This document shows positions 25,183 through 33,795 of a stretch of DNA of 64,000 nucleotides, piece by piece. The translations under genes and the position numbers were made by a program. The stretch spans positions 26,293 to 90,292 of the forward strand of contig JBFWVT010000011.1 of the NCBI GenBank assembly GCA_050246595.1, in the 5' to 3' direction. Source of the DNA: DATARH01 sp050246595. Lineage in GTDB: Bacteria > Pseudomonadota > Alphaproteobacteria > ATCC43930 > CGMCC-115725. Position 1 is the stretch's first letter, and every line of letters starts with the position of its first letter. The notes under the pieces are model-generated. The model saw nothing but the letters and a program-made list of their open reading frames with translations. It was not told the DNA's origin and did not search any database.

Positions 25183-25521
25183 TCAGGACAGGATCGGCAG
25201 GTCGAGCAGGGTTTCGGCCGCGCCGCCGTCGATCTCGACAACCCACAGATCGGGGTCGCGGTTGCGCTGGCGCGCGATATAGGCATCGGCCTCGTGCTCC
25301 GCGACCGGGTCGGGGCCGGTGGCGCGCAGCCATACCGCGGTCCCGTCGGCGGAGCGCGCCTGCGCCAGCACGGTGACACCGGTGTCGCGGTCGATCAGCT
25401 TCAGCAGGATCGCGCCGGCATCCGGGTCGCCGCGCGATGTGACCGCGACGCCGATCGCGGCGAGATCGCACCGCCGGATCAGCGCCTTGACGCGGATCGC
25501 GCTTTTCAGCCGGGGTTCCAT
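25183..25521 (-). CDS. DUF1491 family protein
   Basis: A 112-residue protein from ATG 25521, the usual DUF1491 length. It begins MEPRLKSAIRVKALIRRCD and contains GDPDAGAILLKLIDRDTGVT and the EADAYIARQRNRDPDLWVVE stretch seen throughout this alphaproteobacterial family. It has no signal peptide. Function is not known. It is next to a Nudix hydrolase gene and may share its transcript. Confidence 0.8.
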   Translation of the reverse strand: MEPRLKSAIRVKALIRRCDLAAIGVAVTSRGDPDAGAILLKLIDRDTGVTVLAQARSADGTAVWLRATGPDPVAEHEADAYIARQRNRDPDLWVVEIDGGAAETLLDLPILS

Positions 25522-25671
25522 GCTACCGGGGACGGCAACCGCGTCGCGCGAGGCGTGCCCCCACCCCAACCCTCCCCTCCTCGGACTTGATCCGGGGATC
25601 GCGGGGGAAGGGGTTCCGGCATATCGCTGACTGACAACGGCGACGCGCGGCCGGGTCCATCGACGCGCTCC

Positions 25672-26163
25672 TCACCGCGACAGGCGCTCGATCGCGGCGA
25701 TGTCGCGGTCGCGGTGGATCGCCAGCAGGTCGCGCTCGCCAAGCAGCACGTAAGTCGTGCCGCCGTCGCCGCAGGTCAGTTCGGCGACGCGATAGTCCGG
25801 ACCGGTCAATTGCGTGGCGAGGCGGCGGTACAGATCGGGCTGCTGCGGCGCCAACGCCAGCAGCGCCTCACGGCTCCTGCGGTCGTAGCCGAAGCGGAAG
25901 CGCCCGTCGCAGACGGCGGCGGCGAGGGGGGTGGGCGGCGCTCCGGGCGGGTTCATCACGACGGTGTCGTCACGGAACGCGATCCGGTGCCGCTCGGCGG
26001 TGGTCCAGGCGCCGATAAACGGATCGGCGGGCGGCCGAGGCGGCGCCATCGGTCCGGCGCAGGCGGCGGGGAGCAGCGCGGCGAAGGCCAGCGCGATGCC
26101 GCACAATCCTTGCCCGCCGCGCTGCCCGCTGCCGCGCCTGGCTTGTCGGTCACAGCCGGTCAA
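25672..26163 (-). CDS. Small putative lipoprotein
   Basis: A 163-residue protein. A twin-basic N-terminus and hydrophobic segment end in a lipobox-like LLPAAC at about residues 30-35, so it is likely lipid-anchored after cleavage. The mature part has two or three cysteines and no family I recognise; ADPFIGAWTTAERHRIAFRD suggests a small beta-sheet domain. Its first bases overlap the 3' end of the fatty-acyl-AMP ligase gene, so it is the last gene of the ACP-ligase operon. Confidence 0.6.
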   Translation of the reverse strand: MTGCDRQARRGSGQRGGQGLCGIALAFAALLPAACAGPMAPPRPPADPFIGAWTTAERHRIAFRDDTVVMNPPGAPPTPLAAAVCDGRFRFGYDRRSREALLALAPQQPDLYRRLATQLTGPDYRVAELTCGDGGTTYVLLGERDLLAIHRDRDIAAIERLSR

Positions 26164-27946
26164 GCGATCCCTCCTGCCACAAAAGACGGCTCAGGGCGCG
26201 CTGGATCTTGCCGCTGGTGGTTTTCGGCAGAGCGCCCGGCCGCAGCAGCGCGATATCGTGCGGCACGATCTCGTGCCCGGCGACGACCGCCTCGCGCATG
26301 CGGCCGATAAGATCGCCGGTGTCGATGCGGTGGCGCCAGGTGCGCTCGACCTCCTGGACGATGACAAGCTTTTCCGGGCGGCCGCCGTCCTGTACCGCGA
26401 AAGCGGCACCGCCATGACGGCGCAGCGCCGGATGCGCCTGCTGGACAGTGTCCTCGATATCCTGCGGATAGTGGTTGACGCCGCGGATGATGACGATGTC
26501 CTTGATCCGGCCCGTGACAAACAGCTCGCCGTCGTCGTCGAGAAAACCGAGATCGCCGGTGCGCAGCCAGCACAAGCCCGCCTCGCCGGCAATCGCGGCT
26601 CCGAATGCGGCGGCGCTCGCCTCCGGGTTGCGCCAGTAGCCGCGCGCGACATTGGGGCCGCTGACCCGGATTTCGCCGATCCGCCCGGTGTCGAGACGCA
26701 GTCTTGTGTCGGGATCGACGATCGCGATCCGCTCGTCGGCGATCGCGCGACCGCATCCGACGATTTCCTGCGCGTCGTCCGGGGTGTCGGGCGGCGCGAC
26801 ATTGCCGGCGCGCAGCCGGTCGCGGCTGACGGTGCGCATCACCGGTCCGGCGCCGCGCCCGCCCGCGGCAACCAGGACGGTGGCCTCGGCCAGACCGTAA
26901 GCCGGCAGCATCGCCGAGGGCGCAAAGCCGTGCGGTGCATAGGTCTCGCAAAAACGACGGATCGACCCGGCCCGCACCGGTTCGGCGCCGTTAAAGGCCA
27001 CCTTCCAGCGGGACAGGTCGATGCCTTGCATCTGCTCCGGATTGTAGCGCTCGACGCACAGATCAAAGGCGAAATCGGGTCCGCCGGCGACTTCGGCGCG
27101 GTACTCGCCGATCGCGCGCAGCCACAGGAGCGGGCGCTGCACAAACGCGACCGGCGTCATCAGCACGCAGACCGCGCCGACATAAAGGCTTTGCAGCGCG
27201 TTTATGATCAGCCCCATATCGTGATAGAGCGGGACCCAGCTGACATGGGTCGAGCTTTTCGTATTGCCGAAGGCGCGCGCGATCATCGCCAGATTGGCGA
27301 GCAGATTGGCGTGGCTGACCATCACCCCCTTTGGCGCCGAGGTCGAGCCGGAAGTGTATTGCAGAAACGCGATATCGTCCGGGTCGGGTTTGCGATCGAT
27401 CGCGAGGTCCGGCGGCGCGGCGGGGTCGGGGGCATTATCGGCATCGTCCACCGCGAGACATTCGATGCCGGCGCCATCGCGGCCGGCTGAGGCGAAGCGG
27501 GCGGCCAGATCGCCGCGTTCGCCGCCGAGCAGCGCGCGCGGGGCGAGGGCGAGACGCGGCGTGCAGTCGGCGATAATGGCGGCGGTGGAATCGCGGGCGC
27601 TGTTGCGGCGCGGCACCATGATCGGGACCGCCGCCACCCGCGCCAGCACGCAGGCGAAAAACCCGACCATAAAACCGACGCCGTTCGGACAGACCAGCAG
27701 GGCGCGGTCGCCAGGCTCGGCGCGATCCGCGACATGCGCGGACAGCGCCGCCGCGCGGCGGGCCAGTTCGGCAAAGGTCAGCCGCGCCGCCTCCCGACCG
27801 CGATCGGATAGCTCGATATAGGCCGGGTCCTGCGGTGTTGTCGCGGCGCGGTGACGCAGCAGATCGGCGAGCGTGGCGATGTCTGCCGGGGATGCGGTGT
27901 CGGCGGCCTCGATCACAGCGCCCCCGTCACGTCGAGCGGTCGCCAT
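26150..27946 (-). CDS. Fatty-acyl-AMP ligase (FAAL)
   Basis: A 598-residue ANL enzyme. FAAL-type signatures are strong: FLQYTSGSTSAPKGVMVSH as the P-loop region near residue 205, and the WVPLYHDMGLI motif after it. The C-terminus has LPKTTSGKIQRA with the catalytic lysine. FAALs make acyl-adenylates and hand the acyl chain to an acyl carrier protein instead of CoA. Here a stand-alone ACP gene overlaps its 5' end by 20 bp, which fits exactly. No polyketide or peptide synthase is adjacent, so the acyl-ACP may feed a distant assembly line or a membrane lipid pathway. Confidence 0.87.
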   Translation of the reverse strand: MATARRDGGAVIEAADTASPADIATLADLLRHRAATTPQDPAYIELSDRGREAARLTFAELARRAAALSAHVADRAEPGDRALLVCPNGVGFMVGFFACVLARVAAVPIMVPRRNSARDSTAAIIADCTPRLALAPRALLGGERGDLAARFASAGRDGAGIECLAVDDADNAPDPAAPPDLAIDRKPDPDDIAFLQYTSGSTSAPKGVMVSHANLLANLAMIARAFGNTKSSTHVSWVPLYHDMGLIINALQSLYVGAVCVLMTPVAFVQRPLLWLRAIGEYRAEVAGGPDFAFDLCVERYNPEQMQGIDLSRWKVAFNGAEPVRAGSIRRFCETYAPHGFAPSAMLPAYGLAEATVLVAAGGRGAGPVMRTVSRDRLRAGNVAPPDTPDDAQEIVGCGRAIADERIAIVDPDTRLRLDTGRIGEIRVSGPNVARGYWRNPEASAAAFGAAIAGEAGLCWLRTGDLGFLDDDGELFVTGRIKDIVIIRGVNHYPQDIEDTVQQAHPALRRHGGAAFAVQDGGRPEKLVIVQEVERTWRHRIDTGDLIGRMREAVVAGHEIVPHDIALLRPGALPKTTSGKIQRALSRLLWQEGSLDRL

Positions 27947-28193
27947 CGGCGGCGGTTTGGCGGGTTGCGATGTGCCGGGCCAGCTCGGTTACGGTCGGAT
28001 AGTCATAGACCAGCTCGGGTTCCAGCTCGACCCCGACCCATTCCTCAAGCTCGACGATAAAATAGGCGGAGGTTGCCGAATCGAGACCCATCTGCGGAAA
28101 CGGGATGTCGGGTCCGATCGGGATCGACGGGTCGGCGACGATGCGGGAGAGGTAGGCGAGGCACCAGTCGCGGATCTCGGTTTCGCTCGGCAT
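27927..28193 (-). CDS. Acyl carrier protein
   Basis: An 88-residue acidic helical protein. The phosphopantetheine attachment serine is S39 in QMGLDSATSAYF, close to the D-S-[LMA] consensus, with a typical ELEEWVGVELEPELVYDYPT helix III region. Such carriers are often standard in PKS/NRPS-type systems rather than AcpP. It overlaps the fatty-acyl-AMP ligase gene and should be its acyl acceptor. Confidence 0.87.
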   Translation of the reverse strand: MPSETEIRDWCLAYLSRIVADPSIPIGPDIPFPQMGLDSATSAYFIVELEEWVGVELEPELVYDYPTVTELARHIATRQTAADGDRST

Positions 28194-28273
28194 CGGTTCC
28201 GGAACTATGACACGGCGTCGTCAGGGCGTCCGCTACCCTCTACCACCGGAAGGGCGATCTGCCCAGCAGCCGC

Positions 28274-28540
28274 CGGTAGTGTCTCAGTTTGAAATTGGCC
28301 CGCTGCGCCGCCCTAGGAGCAACCCCTCAGGACCGCCGGCGTCCCGCCGGCATGGGGCGAAGCAAAACTTCGCCAGAGCCGGCCGGAGGCCGGCGGTCCC
28401 GAAGTGCCCTCGGCAAGCTGACTTGTCTTCGGATGGGGCCTCGGTTTGGGATCGGATCATACCGCCATCTCGGGAGGTCGCCGCGGGTCCGGCCTGTGCC
28501 GCAGAACGACAAGGTCAAAATTCAAACCGAGACACTACCG
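28274..28540. repeat. MITE-like element with 20-bp terminal inverted repeats
   Basis: The left end cggtagtgtctcagtttgaa (28274-28293) and right end (28521-28540, ttcaaaccgagacactaccg) form inverted repeats with one mismatch. The outer bases are almost the same as those of the 11477-11699 element (tagtgactcagtttgaa). The interior is different: it holds a large GC-rich hairpin (28330-28399) that also occurs alone at 17703-17748. No coding capacity is visible. It lies just upstream of the acyl carrier protein gene. Confidence 0.9.
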
Positions 28541-28609
28541 AGTTTTGCCCCCACCCCGACCCTCCCCCGCTTGCGGGGGAGGGGAGAGGGGTGTTGCCCA
28601 CTCCGGGAT
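28541..28609. terminator. GC hairpin downstream of the deacylase gene
   Basis: ccctcccccgcttgcgggggaggg forms a strong stem near 28561-28584, immediately past the stop of the N-acyl-D-amino-acid deacylase gene (minus strand). No U-run follows on the minus strand. Confidence 0.45.
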
Positions 28610-30313
28610 TTACCCGCGCGCCGCCTGGTGGCGTGCGTTGCGCAGGACGCGGCCGGGCAGGTTGCCGGTGTGCTCGCCTTCCTTCATCAGCATGCTTCCG
28701 TTGACAAAGGTCGCGTAAATGCCCGCCGCCGGTTCCTTGAAGCGCCAGCCGCCGGCGGGGAAGTCGTGCACGATAAACTCGGGCAGCGGCCTGACCGTGT
28801 CGGGGTCGAAGATCGTGATGTCGGCGACCATGCCGGGGCGCAGCAAGCCGCGGTCATAAAGACCGAACATCGAGGCCGAGTCGAAGGTGAGGCGCCGCAC
28901 CGCCTTTTCGAGGCTCATGACCTGCTTTTCGCGCACCCACTCGCCGAGCAGCCGGCTCGAATAGCCGTAGCCGCCGTGGAACTGCACGTGCGCGCCGCCG
29001 TCCGACAGACCGATCAGCGCGTTCGGGTAGTTCAGGATCGCCCGCATCGCCTCGGGGTCGATATTGTTCTCGGCCTGCATAAACACGGTTTCGAGCTTTT
29101 CCTCGACGACCAGATCGAGAAACGCGTCGATGATCCGCTTGTTCTGCGCCTCGGCGAGCTGCTTCAGGGTTTTCCCCTTCATCCATTTGTTCTTTTCGAG
29201 AACCGGCTCCTCGACCCAGATGTAATTGTACCAGTCGCGCGCGATCGTGTTGCCGGGGATCTCGACCTTGCCCTCGACCATTTCCTCGTGCAGCTTTTGC
29301 CGCACCGCGGGATCGGCATAGGCGCGCAGTTTCTCGTCGTCGGAGGCCAGCAGGATCGGGTGCCAGGTCGGCGAGCCGCGGAACACCTGCGTATTCGCCA
29401 TGTTGAAGGTCTGCGTCGTCGTGTTCGGCGAGCATAGCGGATAGGCGCGGATACCCTGCGCCGCGGTCTCGTCAACCCGCGCCATGTGCTTCTGCCAGTC
29501 GCCCGGACGGCGCACGCTCTGGCCCAGATTGTTGTAGATGACCGGACGCCCGGTGGCCTCGGACAGGCGCGCCATCAGCCCGTCCGCCATCTCGGCGTCA
29601 CGGCCGCCGCCGGATTGGATGATGCCGGTGCCGAGTTCGCGCAACACGTCGGCGAGCGCGAAAATCTCCTTCTCGTCGGCCCACAGCGCCGGGATATGGA
29701 CGCCCTGCGGGTCGTAATGACCCTTGTTGCGCGACACCGACAGCCCGAGTGCGCCGCCTTCCATGCCGTCGCGCACGACCTGCTGCATCTGCTTGATTTC
29801 GTCATCGGTCGCGGTCCGCGTCTGGCACGCCTCGCCCATCACGTAATAGCGCACCGCGGTGTGACCGATCAGCGTGCCGACATTGACGCCGAGATTGCGG
29901 TCGAGCCGGTCCATGTATTGCGGGAAGGTCTCCCAATCGACCTCGATCGTGTTGAGGACCTCCATCGGGATCGCTTCGACATAGGACAGGAACTCGGCCA
30001 TCCGGGTCGCGTTGCCCTTTTTGACCGGCGCAAGCGACAGCGAGCAGTTGCCGATCACGACCGAGGTGGCGCCGTGGTCGCACGAGAACGAGCACAGCGG
30101 GTCCCAGGTGACTTGCGCGTCGTAGTGGCAGTGGTTGTCGATAAAGCCGGGCGCGACGGCCTGTCCGCCGGCATCGACGATCTGGTCGGCCGCGCCGGAG
30201 AGCTTGCCGATCTCGACGATCTTGCCGTTTTTGACCGCGACATCGCCGATAAAGGACGGCATCCCAGAGCCGTCCACGATCCGCCCGTTTCTGATCAGCA
30301 GGTCATACGCCAT
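28610..30313 (-). CDS. N-acyl-D-amino-acid deacylase family amidohydrolase
   Basis: A 567-residue urease-superfamily protein of normal length for D-aminoacylase/N-acyl-D-glutamate deacylase. It opens MAYDLLIRNGRIVDGSGMPS, has the metal motif GFIDNHCHYDAQ (H-x-H) near residue 60, then GNCSLSLAPV, and a late GLSDGGAHVQFH region with the conserved aspartate and histidine. It hydrolyses N-acyl-D-amino acids or similar amides to a fatty or small acid plus an amine. It is the last gene downstream of a complete TRAP transporter, whose substrate it may process. Confidence 0.88.
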   Translation of the reverse strand: MAYDLLIRNGRIVDGSGMPSFIGDVAVKNGKIVEIGKLSGAADQIVDAGGQAVAPGFIDNHCHYDAQVTWDPLCSFSCDHGATSVVIGNCSLSLAPVKKGNATRMAEFLSYVEAIPMEVLNTIEVDWETFPQYMDRLDRNLGVNVGTLIGHTAVRYYVMGEACQTRTATDDEIKQMQQVVRDGMEGGALGLSVSRNKGHYDPQGVHIPALWADEKEIFALADVLRELGTGIIQSGGGRDAEMADGLMARLSEATGRPVIYNNLGQSVRRPGDWQKHMARVDETAAQGIRAYPLCSPNTTTQTFNMANTQVFRGSPTWHPILLASDDEKLRAYADPAVRQKLHEEMVEGKVEIPGNTIARDWYNYIWVEEPVLEKNKWMKGKTLKQLAEAQNKRIIDAFLDLVVEEKLETVFMQAENNIDPEAMRAILNYPNALIGLSDGGAHVQFHGGYGYSSRLLGEWVREKQVMSLEKAVRRLTFDSASMFGLYDRGLLRPGMVADITIFDPDTVRPLPEFIVHDFPAGGWRFKEPAAGIYATFVNGSMLMKEGEHTGNLPGRVLRNARHQAARG

Positions 30314-30551
30314 CGGTTTCCTCCGTTATCGTGTTAACCGGGTGCTACCTCTTGTCGCAACGATAGCGCAGCAGCGCGGGACGGGACGCGCGACATCTGC
30401 GCACGACGGCCATGCGCGCCCGTGCCGGACCCGAGCGGGTATCGGACAACAGAATTTGTCGCAGCTGGGATTAAAGAAGTAGCAGAAAGCAGGGCGGGCG
30501 GCGCTCCGTCGCCGGCCGGCTTCGGGGCCCGCCCTGAGCGGCAAGAGGAGG
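30314..30551. other. Intergenic region between the deacylase and dctP genes
   Basis: No gene. It contains a long inverted repeat cagggcgggc...gcccgccctg around 30490-30536, just downstream of the dctP stop on the minus strand. This hairpin could lower read-through or stabilise the dctQMP transcript. The deacylase start codon at 30313 has a GGAGG-like purine site upstream (minus strand). Confidence 0.5.
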
Positions 30552-31607
30552 TCAGCCGCCCTTGGCGGTTGCTTCCTTGCCGGTCACTTCCTCGATCGTC
30601 TTGAGAACGAAATCGAGCGTTTCCTTGGCCGGCAGGCCCTTCGCCTCGTTCTCCTTCACCCATTTGTCCCATACCGGCCTGCCGGCCTTCTCCTGGAAGG
30701 CGGCGAGCATCTCGGGTGTAAAGGTGATGCGCTCAAGCCCCGCCTTGTCGAACATCGGGATGTATTTCTTGTCCGCTTCCTTGTACGCCTTCTTGACCAC
30801 TTCGTATTGGCCGGGACGCGCCTCGTCCAGAAGCTTTTTGTACTCGGCCGGGAGTCGATCGTAGTCCTTCTTTGAAAACACCCAGGCGCTGTTCACGATC
30901 GCGAACTGCATGCCCATCGTGTACCAGTTGGAGACCTCGTAGAGACGGTAGGCCCCGAACGAATAGGAGAACGGGAACGACGCCGCCTGGAAGGTGCCGC
31001 GCTCCAGGGCGGTATATACCTCGGGCGCCGGGACCGAGGTCGGCACCGCGCCGAGCGTGCGCATCGCGTCGCCGTGCGGGCCGAGCGCGCGAACCCGCAT
31101 ACCCTTCCAATCGTCAAGCGTCTTCGGAGCGTTGCCGGTCCCCATGAATTCGTAAGGCGGCAACAGCGTCGCATAGAGCGCCACCCCGTTCCATTTCTCC
31201 AACTCCTTTTTGATCGGCTCCCAGGCGTAGAACTTCTCCTGCACCTTCTGCCAGGTGTCGAGATCGGGGACTGGCAGATAGGGCAGGTCGAGCGCCAAGT
31301 GCAGCGGCGTCTTTCCGGGCACGTAGGTGAATGTCGCAAACGCCCCGTGAATTGCCCCGATCTTCAGGCTGTCGAGCATTGCCTTGGCCGGGGAGATCGA
31401 CTCGCCATAGTGGAGCTTGAAAGTGAAATTGCCGTTGCTCTTTTCCTCGATGTATTTCGCGACATATTCGATCTGGGTCGTCACCTCGCGCGGCGGGCCA
31501 TAAATCGCGATATCCCACACGATCTTCTCGGCGGAAGCGGCTTCGCGTGCGCCGAAGGCGGCGGCCAGAACGCAGCCAACCCAGAGAAACTTCGTCAGTC
31601 TAGGCAT
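30552..31607 (-). CDS. dctP: TRAP transporter substrate-binding protein (DctP family)
   Basis: A 351-residue exported protein. A signal peptide of about 26 residues (cleavage near REAASAEK) precedes the DctP fold: SISPAKAMLDSLKIGAIHGAF, MRTLGAVPTSVPAPEVYTAL with the carboxylate-binding region, and an ALERGTFQAAS helix. It captures a substrate, usually an organic acid, in the periplasm for the DctQM permease. Gene order on the minus strand is dctQ-dctM-dctP-deacylase. Confidence 0.93.
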   Translation of the reverse strand: MPRLTKFLWVGCVLAAAFGAREAASAEKIVWDIAIYGPPREVTTQIEYVAKYIEEKSNGNFTFKLHYGESISPAKAMLDSLKIGAIHGAFATFTYVPGKTPLHLALDLPYLPVPDLDTWQKVQEKFYAWEPIKKELEKWNGVALYATLLPPYEFMGTGNAPKTLDDWKGMRVRALGPHGDAMRTLGAVPTSVPAPEVYTALERGTFQAASFPFSYSFGAYRLYEVSNWYTMGMQFAIVNSAWVFSKKDYDRLPAEYKKLLDEARPGQYEVVKKAYKEADKKYIPMFDKAGLERITFTPEMLAAFQEKAGRPVWDKWVKENEAKGLPAKETLDFVLKTIEEVTGKEATAKGG

Positions 31608-31680
31608 AGATCCTTATCTCCATTCAAAATCATCGATTGCGGATTGCCGAGAAATCTTCTCCAACTGATCGCCGGGGCGG

Positions 31681-32991
31681 TTATCCGGGCGCGCCGGACA
31701 TCTGCGCCGGGAGGAAGGTGACGATTTCCGGATAGGCGATCAGCAGCGCGATCGTCGCGCAATCGGCCACGACAAACGGCCAGATCCCGGCAAATACGGT
31801 AGTCAGGGGTATATCCGGTCTGACGCCGTTGACGACAAAGCAGTTGAGCCCGATCGGCGGCGTCACCAACCCGATTTCCACCATCTTGACCACGATGATG
31901 CCGAACCAGATCGGGTCGTAGCCAAGATTGACAATGATCGGGAAGACGACCGGCAGGGTCAGCAGCAGCATGCCGATCGCGTCGAGGAACATGCCGAGCA
32001 CAAAATACAGACCGAGGATCATCAAGAGGATCGCCAACCGGGGGACCTCGAGATCGCCGATCCACTCGGATATCGTTGAGGGCACTCCGGTAAAGCCGAG
32101 AAACCTGACCAGGATGAGGATGCTCCAGATGATCGTGAAAATCATCACGGTGAGCTTCGAGGTTTCCCGGATCGCCTCCCAGATGTCGCGCCATTTGGTG
32201 CGGTGCGCCAGCGCCAGAACGAGCATGATGAACGCGCCGGCGCCGCCGACCTCGGTCGGCGTCATCCACCCGGTATAAAGACCGCCCAGGATGATGCCGA
32301 TCACGGCGAGAATGCCCCAGGTATTCTTCAGCGACCGGAACCGCTCGGCCCAATCCACATCCGGAGCGGGGCCGGCGAGGCGCGGATTGATCTTGCACCA
32401 GATAATGATGATCAGGGCGTAATTGATCGCCGATATGAACCCCGGGATAAAGCCGGCCAGCAGCAGCGCGCCGATCGACTGCTCGACGATGATCCCGTAG
32501 ATCACCAGGATCGCGCTGGGCGGGATCAGCGAAGCCAGCGTGCCACCGGCCGCGACGGTCGCGGCGGCCAGCTTCTTGTCATAACCATAGCGCAGCATCT
32601 CCGGGATCGAGACGCGCGCGAAAACCGCCGCGGACGCGGTGCTCGCGCCCGAGACGGCGCCAAACCCGGCGGCCGCGAAGACGGTCGCGATCGCCAGTCC
32701 GCCCGGCAATCGGCCGAACCAGCACCGCGCGGCATAGAACGCACCCTGCGTCAGCCCGGCATGGAAGGCGAGATAGCCGATGAGAATGAACATCGGCAGC
32801 ACGGAGAGCGTGTAGTGGGTCGATTCCGAATAGGCCAGCAGACCCGCGAGACCGGAACCCGGCTCCCAGCCGCGGATCGCGATCAGACCCAGAGTGCCGG
32901 TTATGCCCGCCGCAAACGCGATGCGCACGCCCAAAAGCGTGAACAGGATGACGCCGAAAACCGCGAACAACCCTGCCGTCAACGGATCCAT
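31681..32991 (-). CDS. dctM: TRAP transporter large permease (DctM family)
   Basis: A 436-residue, strongly hydrophobic protein with about twelve membrane segments. It begins MDPLTAGLFAVFGVILFTLLG, and contains the PPSAILVIYGIIVEQSIGALL segment and FVLGMFLDAIGMLLLTLPV typical of DctM. It forms the sodium-driven transport channel with DctQ. It lies between dctQ (9 bp away) and dctP (73 bp away). Confidence 0.93.
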   Translation of the reverse strand: MDPLTAGLFAVFGVILFTLLGVRIAFAAGITGTLGLIAIRGWEPGSGLAGLLAYSESTHYTLSVLPMFILIGYLAFHAGLTQGAFYAARCWFGRLPGGLAIATVFAAAGFGAVSGASTASAAVFARVSIPEMLRYGYDKKLAAATVAAGGTLASLIPPSAILVIYGIIVEQSIGALLLAGFIPGFISAINYALIIIIWCKINPRLAGPAPDVDWAERFRSLKNTWGILAVIGIILGGLYTGWMTPTEVGGAGAFIMLVLALAHRTKWRDIWEAIRETSKLTVMIFTIIWSILILVRFLGFTGVPSTISEWIGDLEVPRLAILLMILGLYFVLGMFLDAIGMLLLTLPVVFPIIVNLGYDPIWFGIIVVKMVEIGLVTPPIGLNCFVVNGVRPDIPLTTVFAGIWPFVVADCATIALLIAYPEIVTFLPAQMSGAPG

Positions 32992-33000
32992 TGCCGCCCC

Positions 33001-33648
33001 CTAGCGCCGCTCGCCCGGAGGGCTGTCGCGATCGATCTTGCCCAGAACCTCGCGGATCTGGTCTTCTGCGATATCCTCGACGTGCTGCGGTTTTGGTACT
33101 GCCAAAGGCGTCGCATCGGGCAGTACGATCAGCCGCAAATAACCCCAGAGCTGTACCAGCAGACGCAATTCGAGAAAGGTCAGCGCCAGCGGCACGACCA
33201 TTTTCGACGGCCAGATGGGCAGGTTGATATCGATCGTTTCGTCGCCGAATTCATACGAGCGCCAGGCATCCTTGGCGCTGGCGATCACGATGATGCCGAT
33301 ATAGACGGCGGCGATCAGCACGCCGAGCGCTTCGACCGCCCACTGCACCCGGCCTTTCAGGTTGCTGACCAGCAGGTCCATGCGCACGTGCCCGCCGAGG
33401 CGCTGACAGTACGCCGCTCCCATGAAGGCGAAGAGCACCATGCTGACTTCGATGTAGTCGATGGCTCCCGGGATCGGCGCGTTGAACAATCGACGACCGA
33501 GTACTTCAGCCATCGTCACGAACATCAAGGCGAATATCGCGACCCCGCTGATGTCGTTCAGAAAATTCTCGATCCGCGCCAGTATGCCGTCGACCGCCAG
33601 AAGGGCGCTGCTCTTATCGGATTTGTCCTCGCTTGCCGCCACTGGCAC
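33001..33648 (-). CDS. dctQ: TRAP transporter small permease (DctQ family)
   Basis: A 215-residue inner-membrane protein with four hydrophobic segments (for example GVAIFALMFVTMAEVLGRRLF). The conserved SMVLFAFMGAAYCQRLGGHVR region with its basic end is typical of DctQ. It is the first gene of the dctQMP-deacylase operon. A serine/lysine-rich N-terminus precedes the first helix. Confidence 0.9.
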   Translation of the reverse strand: MPVAASEDKSDKSSALLAVDGILARIENFLNDISGVAIFALMFVTMAEVLGRRLFNAPIPGAIDYIEVSMVLFAFMGAAYCQRLGGHVRMDLLVSNLKGRVQWAVEALGVLIAAVYIGIIVIASAKDAWRSYEFGDETIDINLPIWPSKMVVPLALTFLELRLLVQLWGYLRLIVLPDATPLAVPKPQHVEDIAEDQIREVLGKIDRDSPPGERR

Positions 33649-33795
33649 TGTCCCTCGCTGCGCGCAACCGGCTTGTCATCCGATTGCGCCGATATGCGCC
33701 GGGTCCTCCAGCCGGAGGCGCGCTTATAGCCGAGAAGCGGACTGCGATTGCAGCAAAAAATCCGCGACACACCGCGCCTTGGCGCCGCGCCTGTC

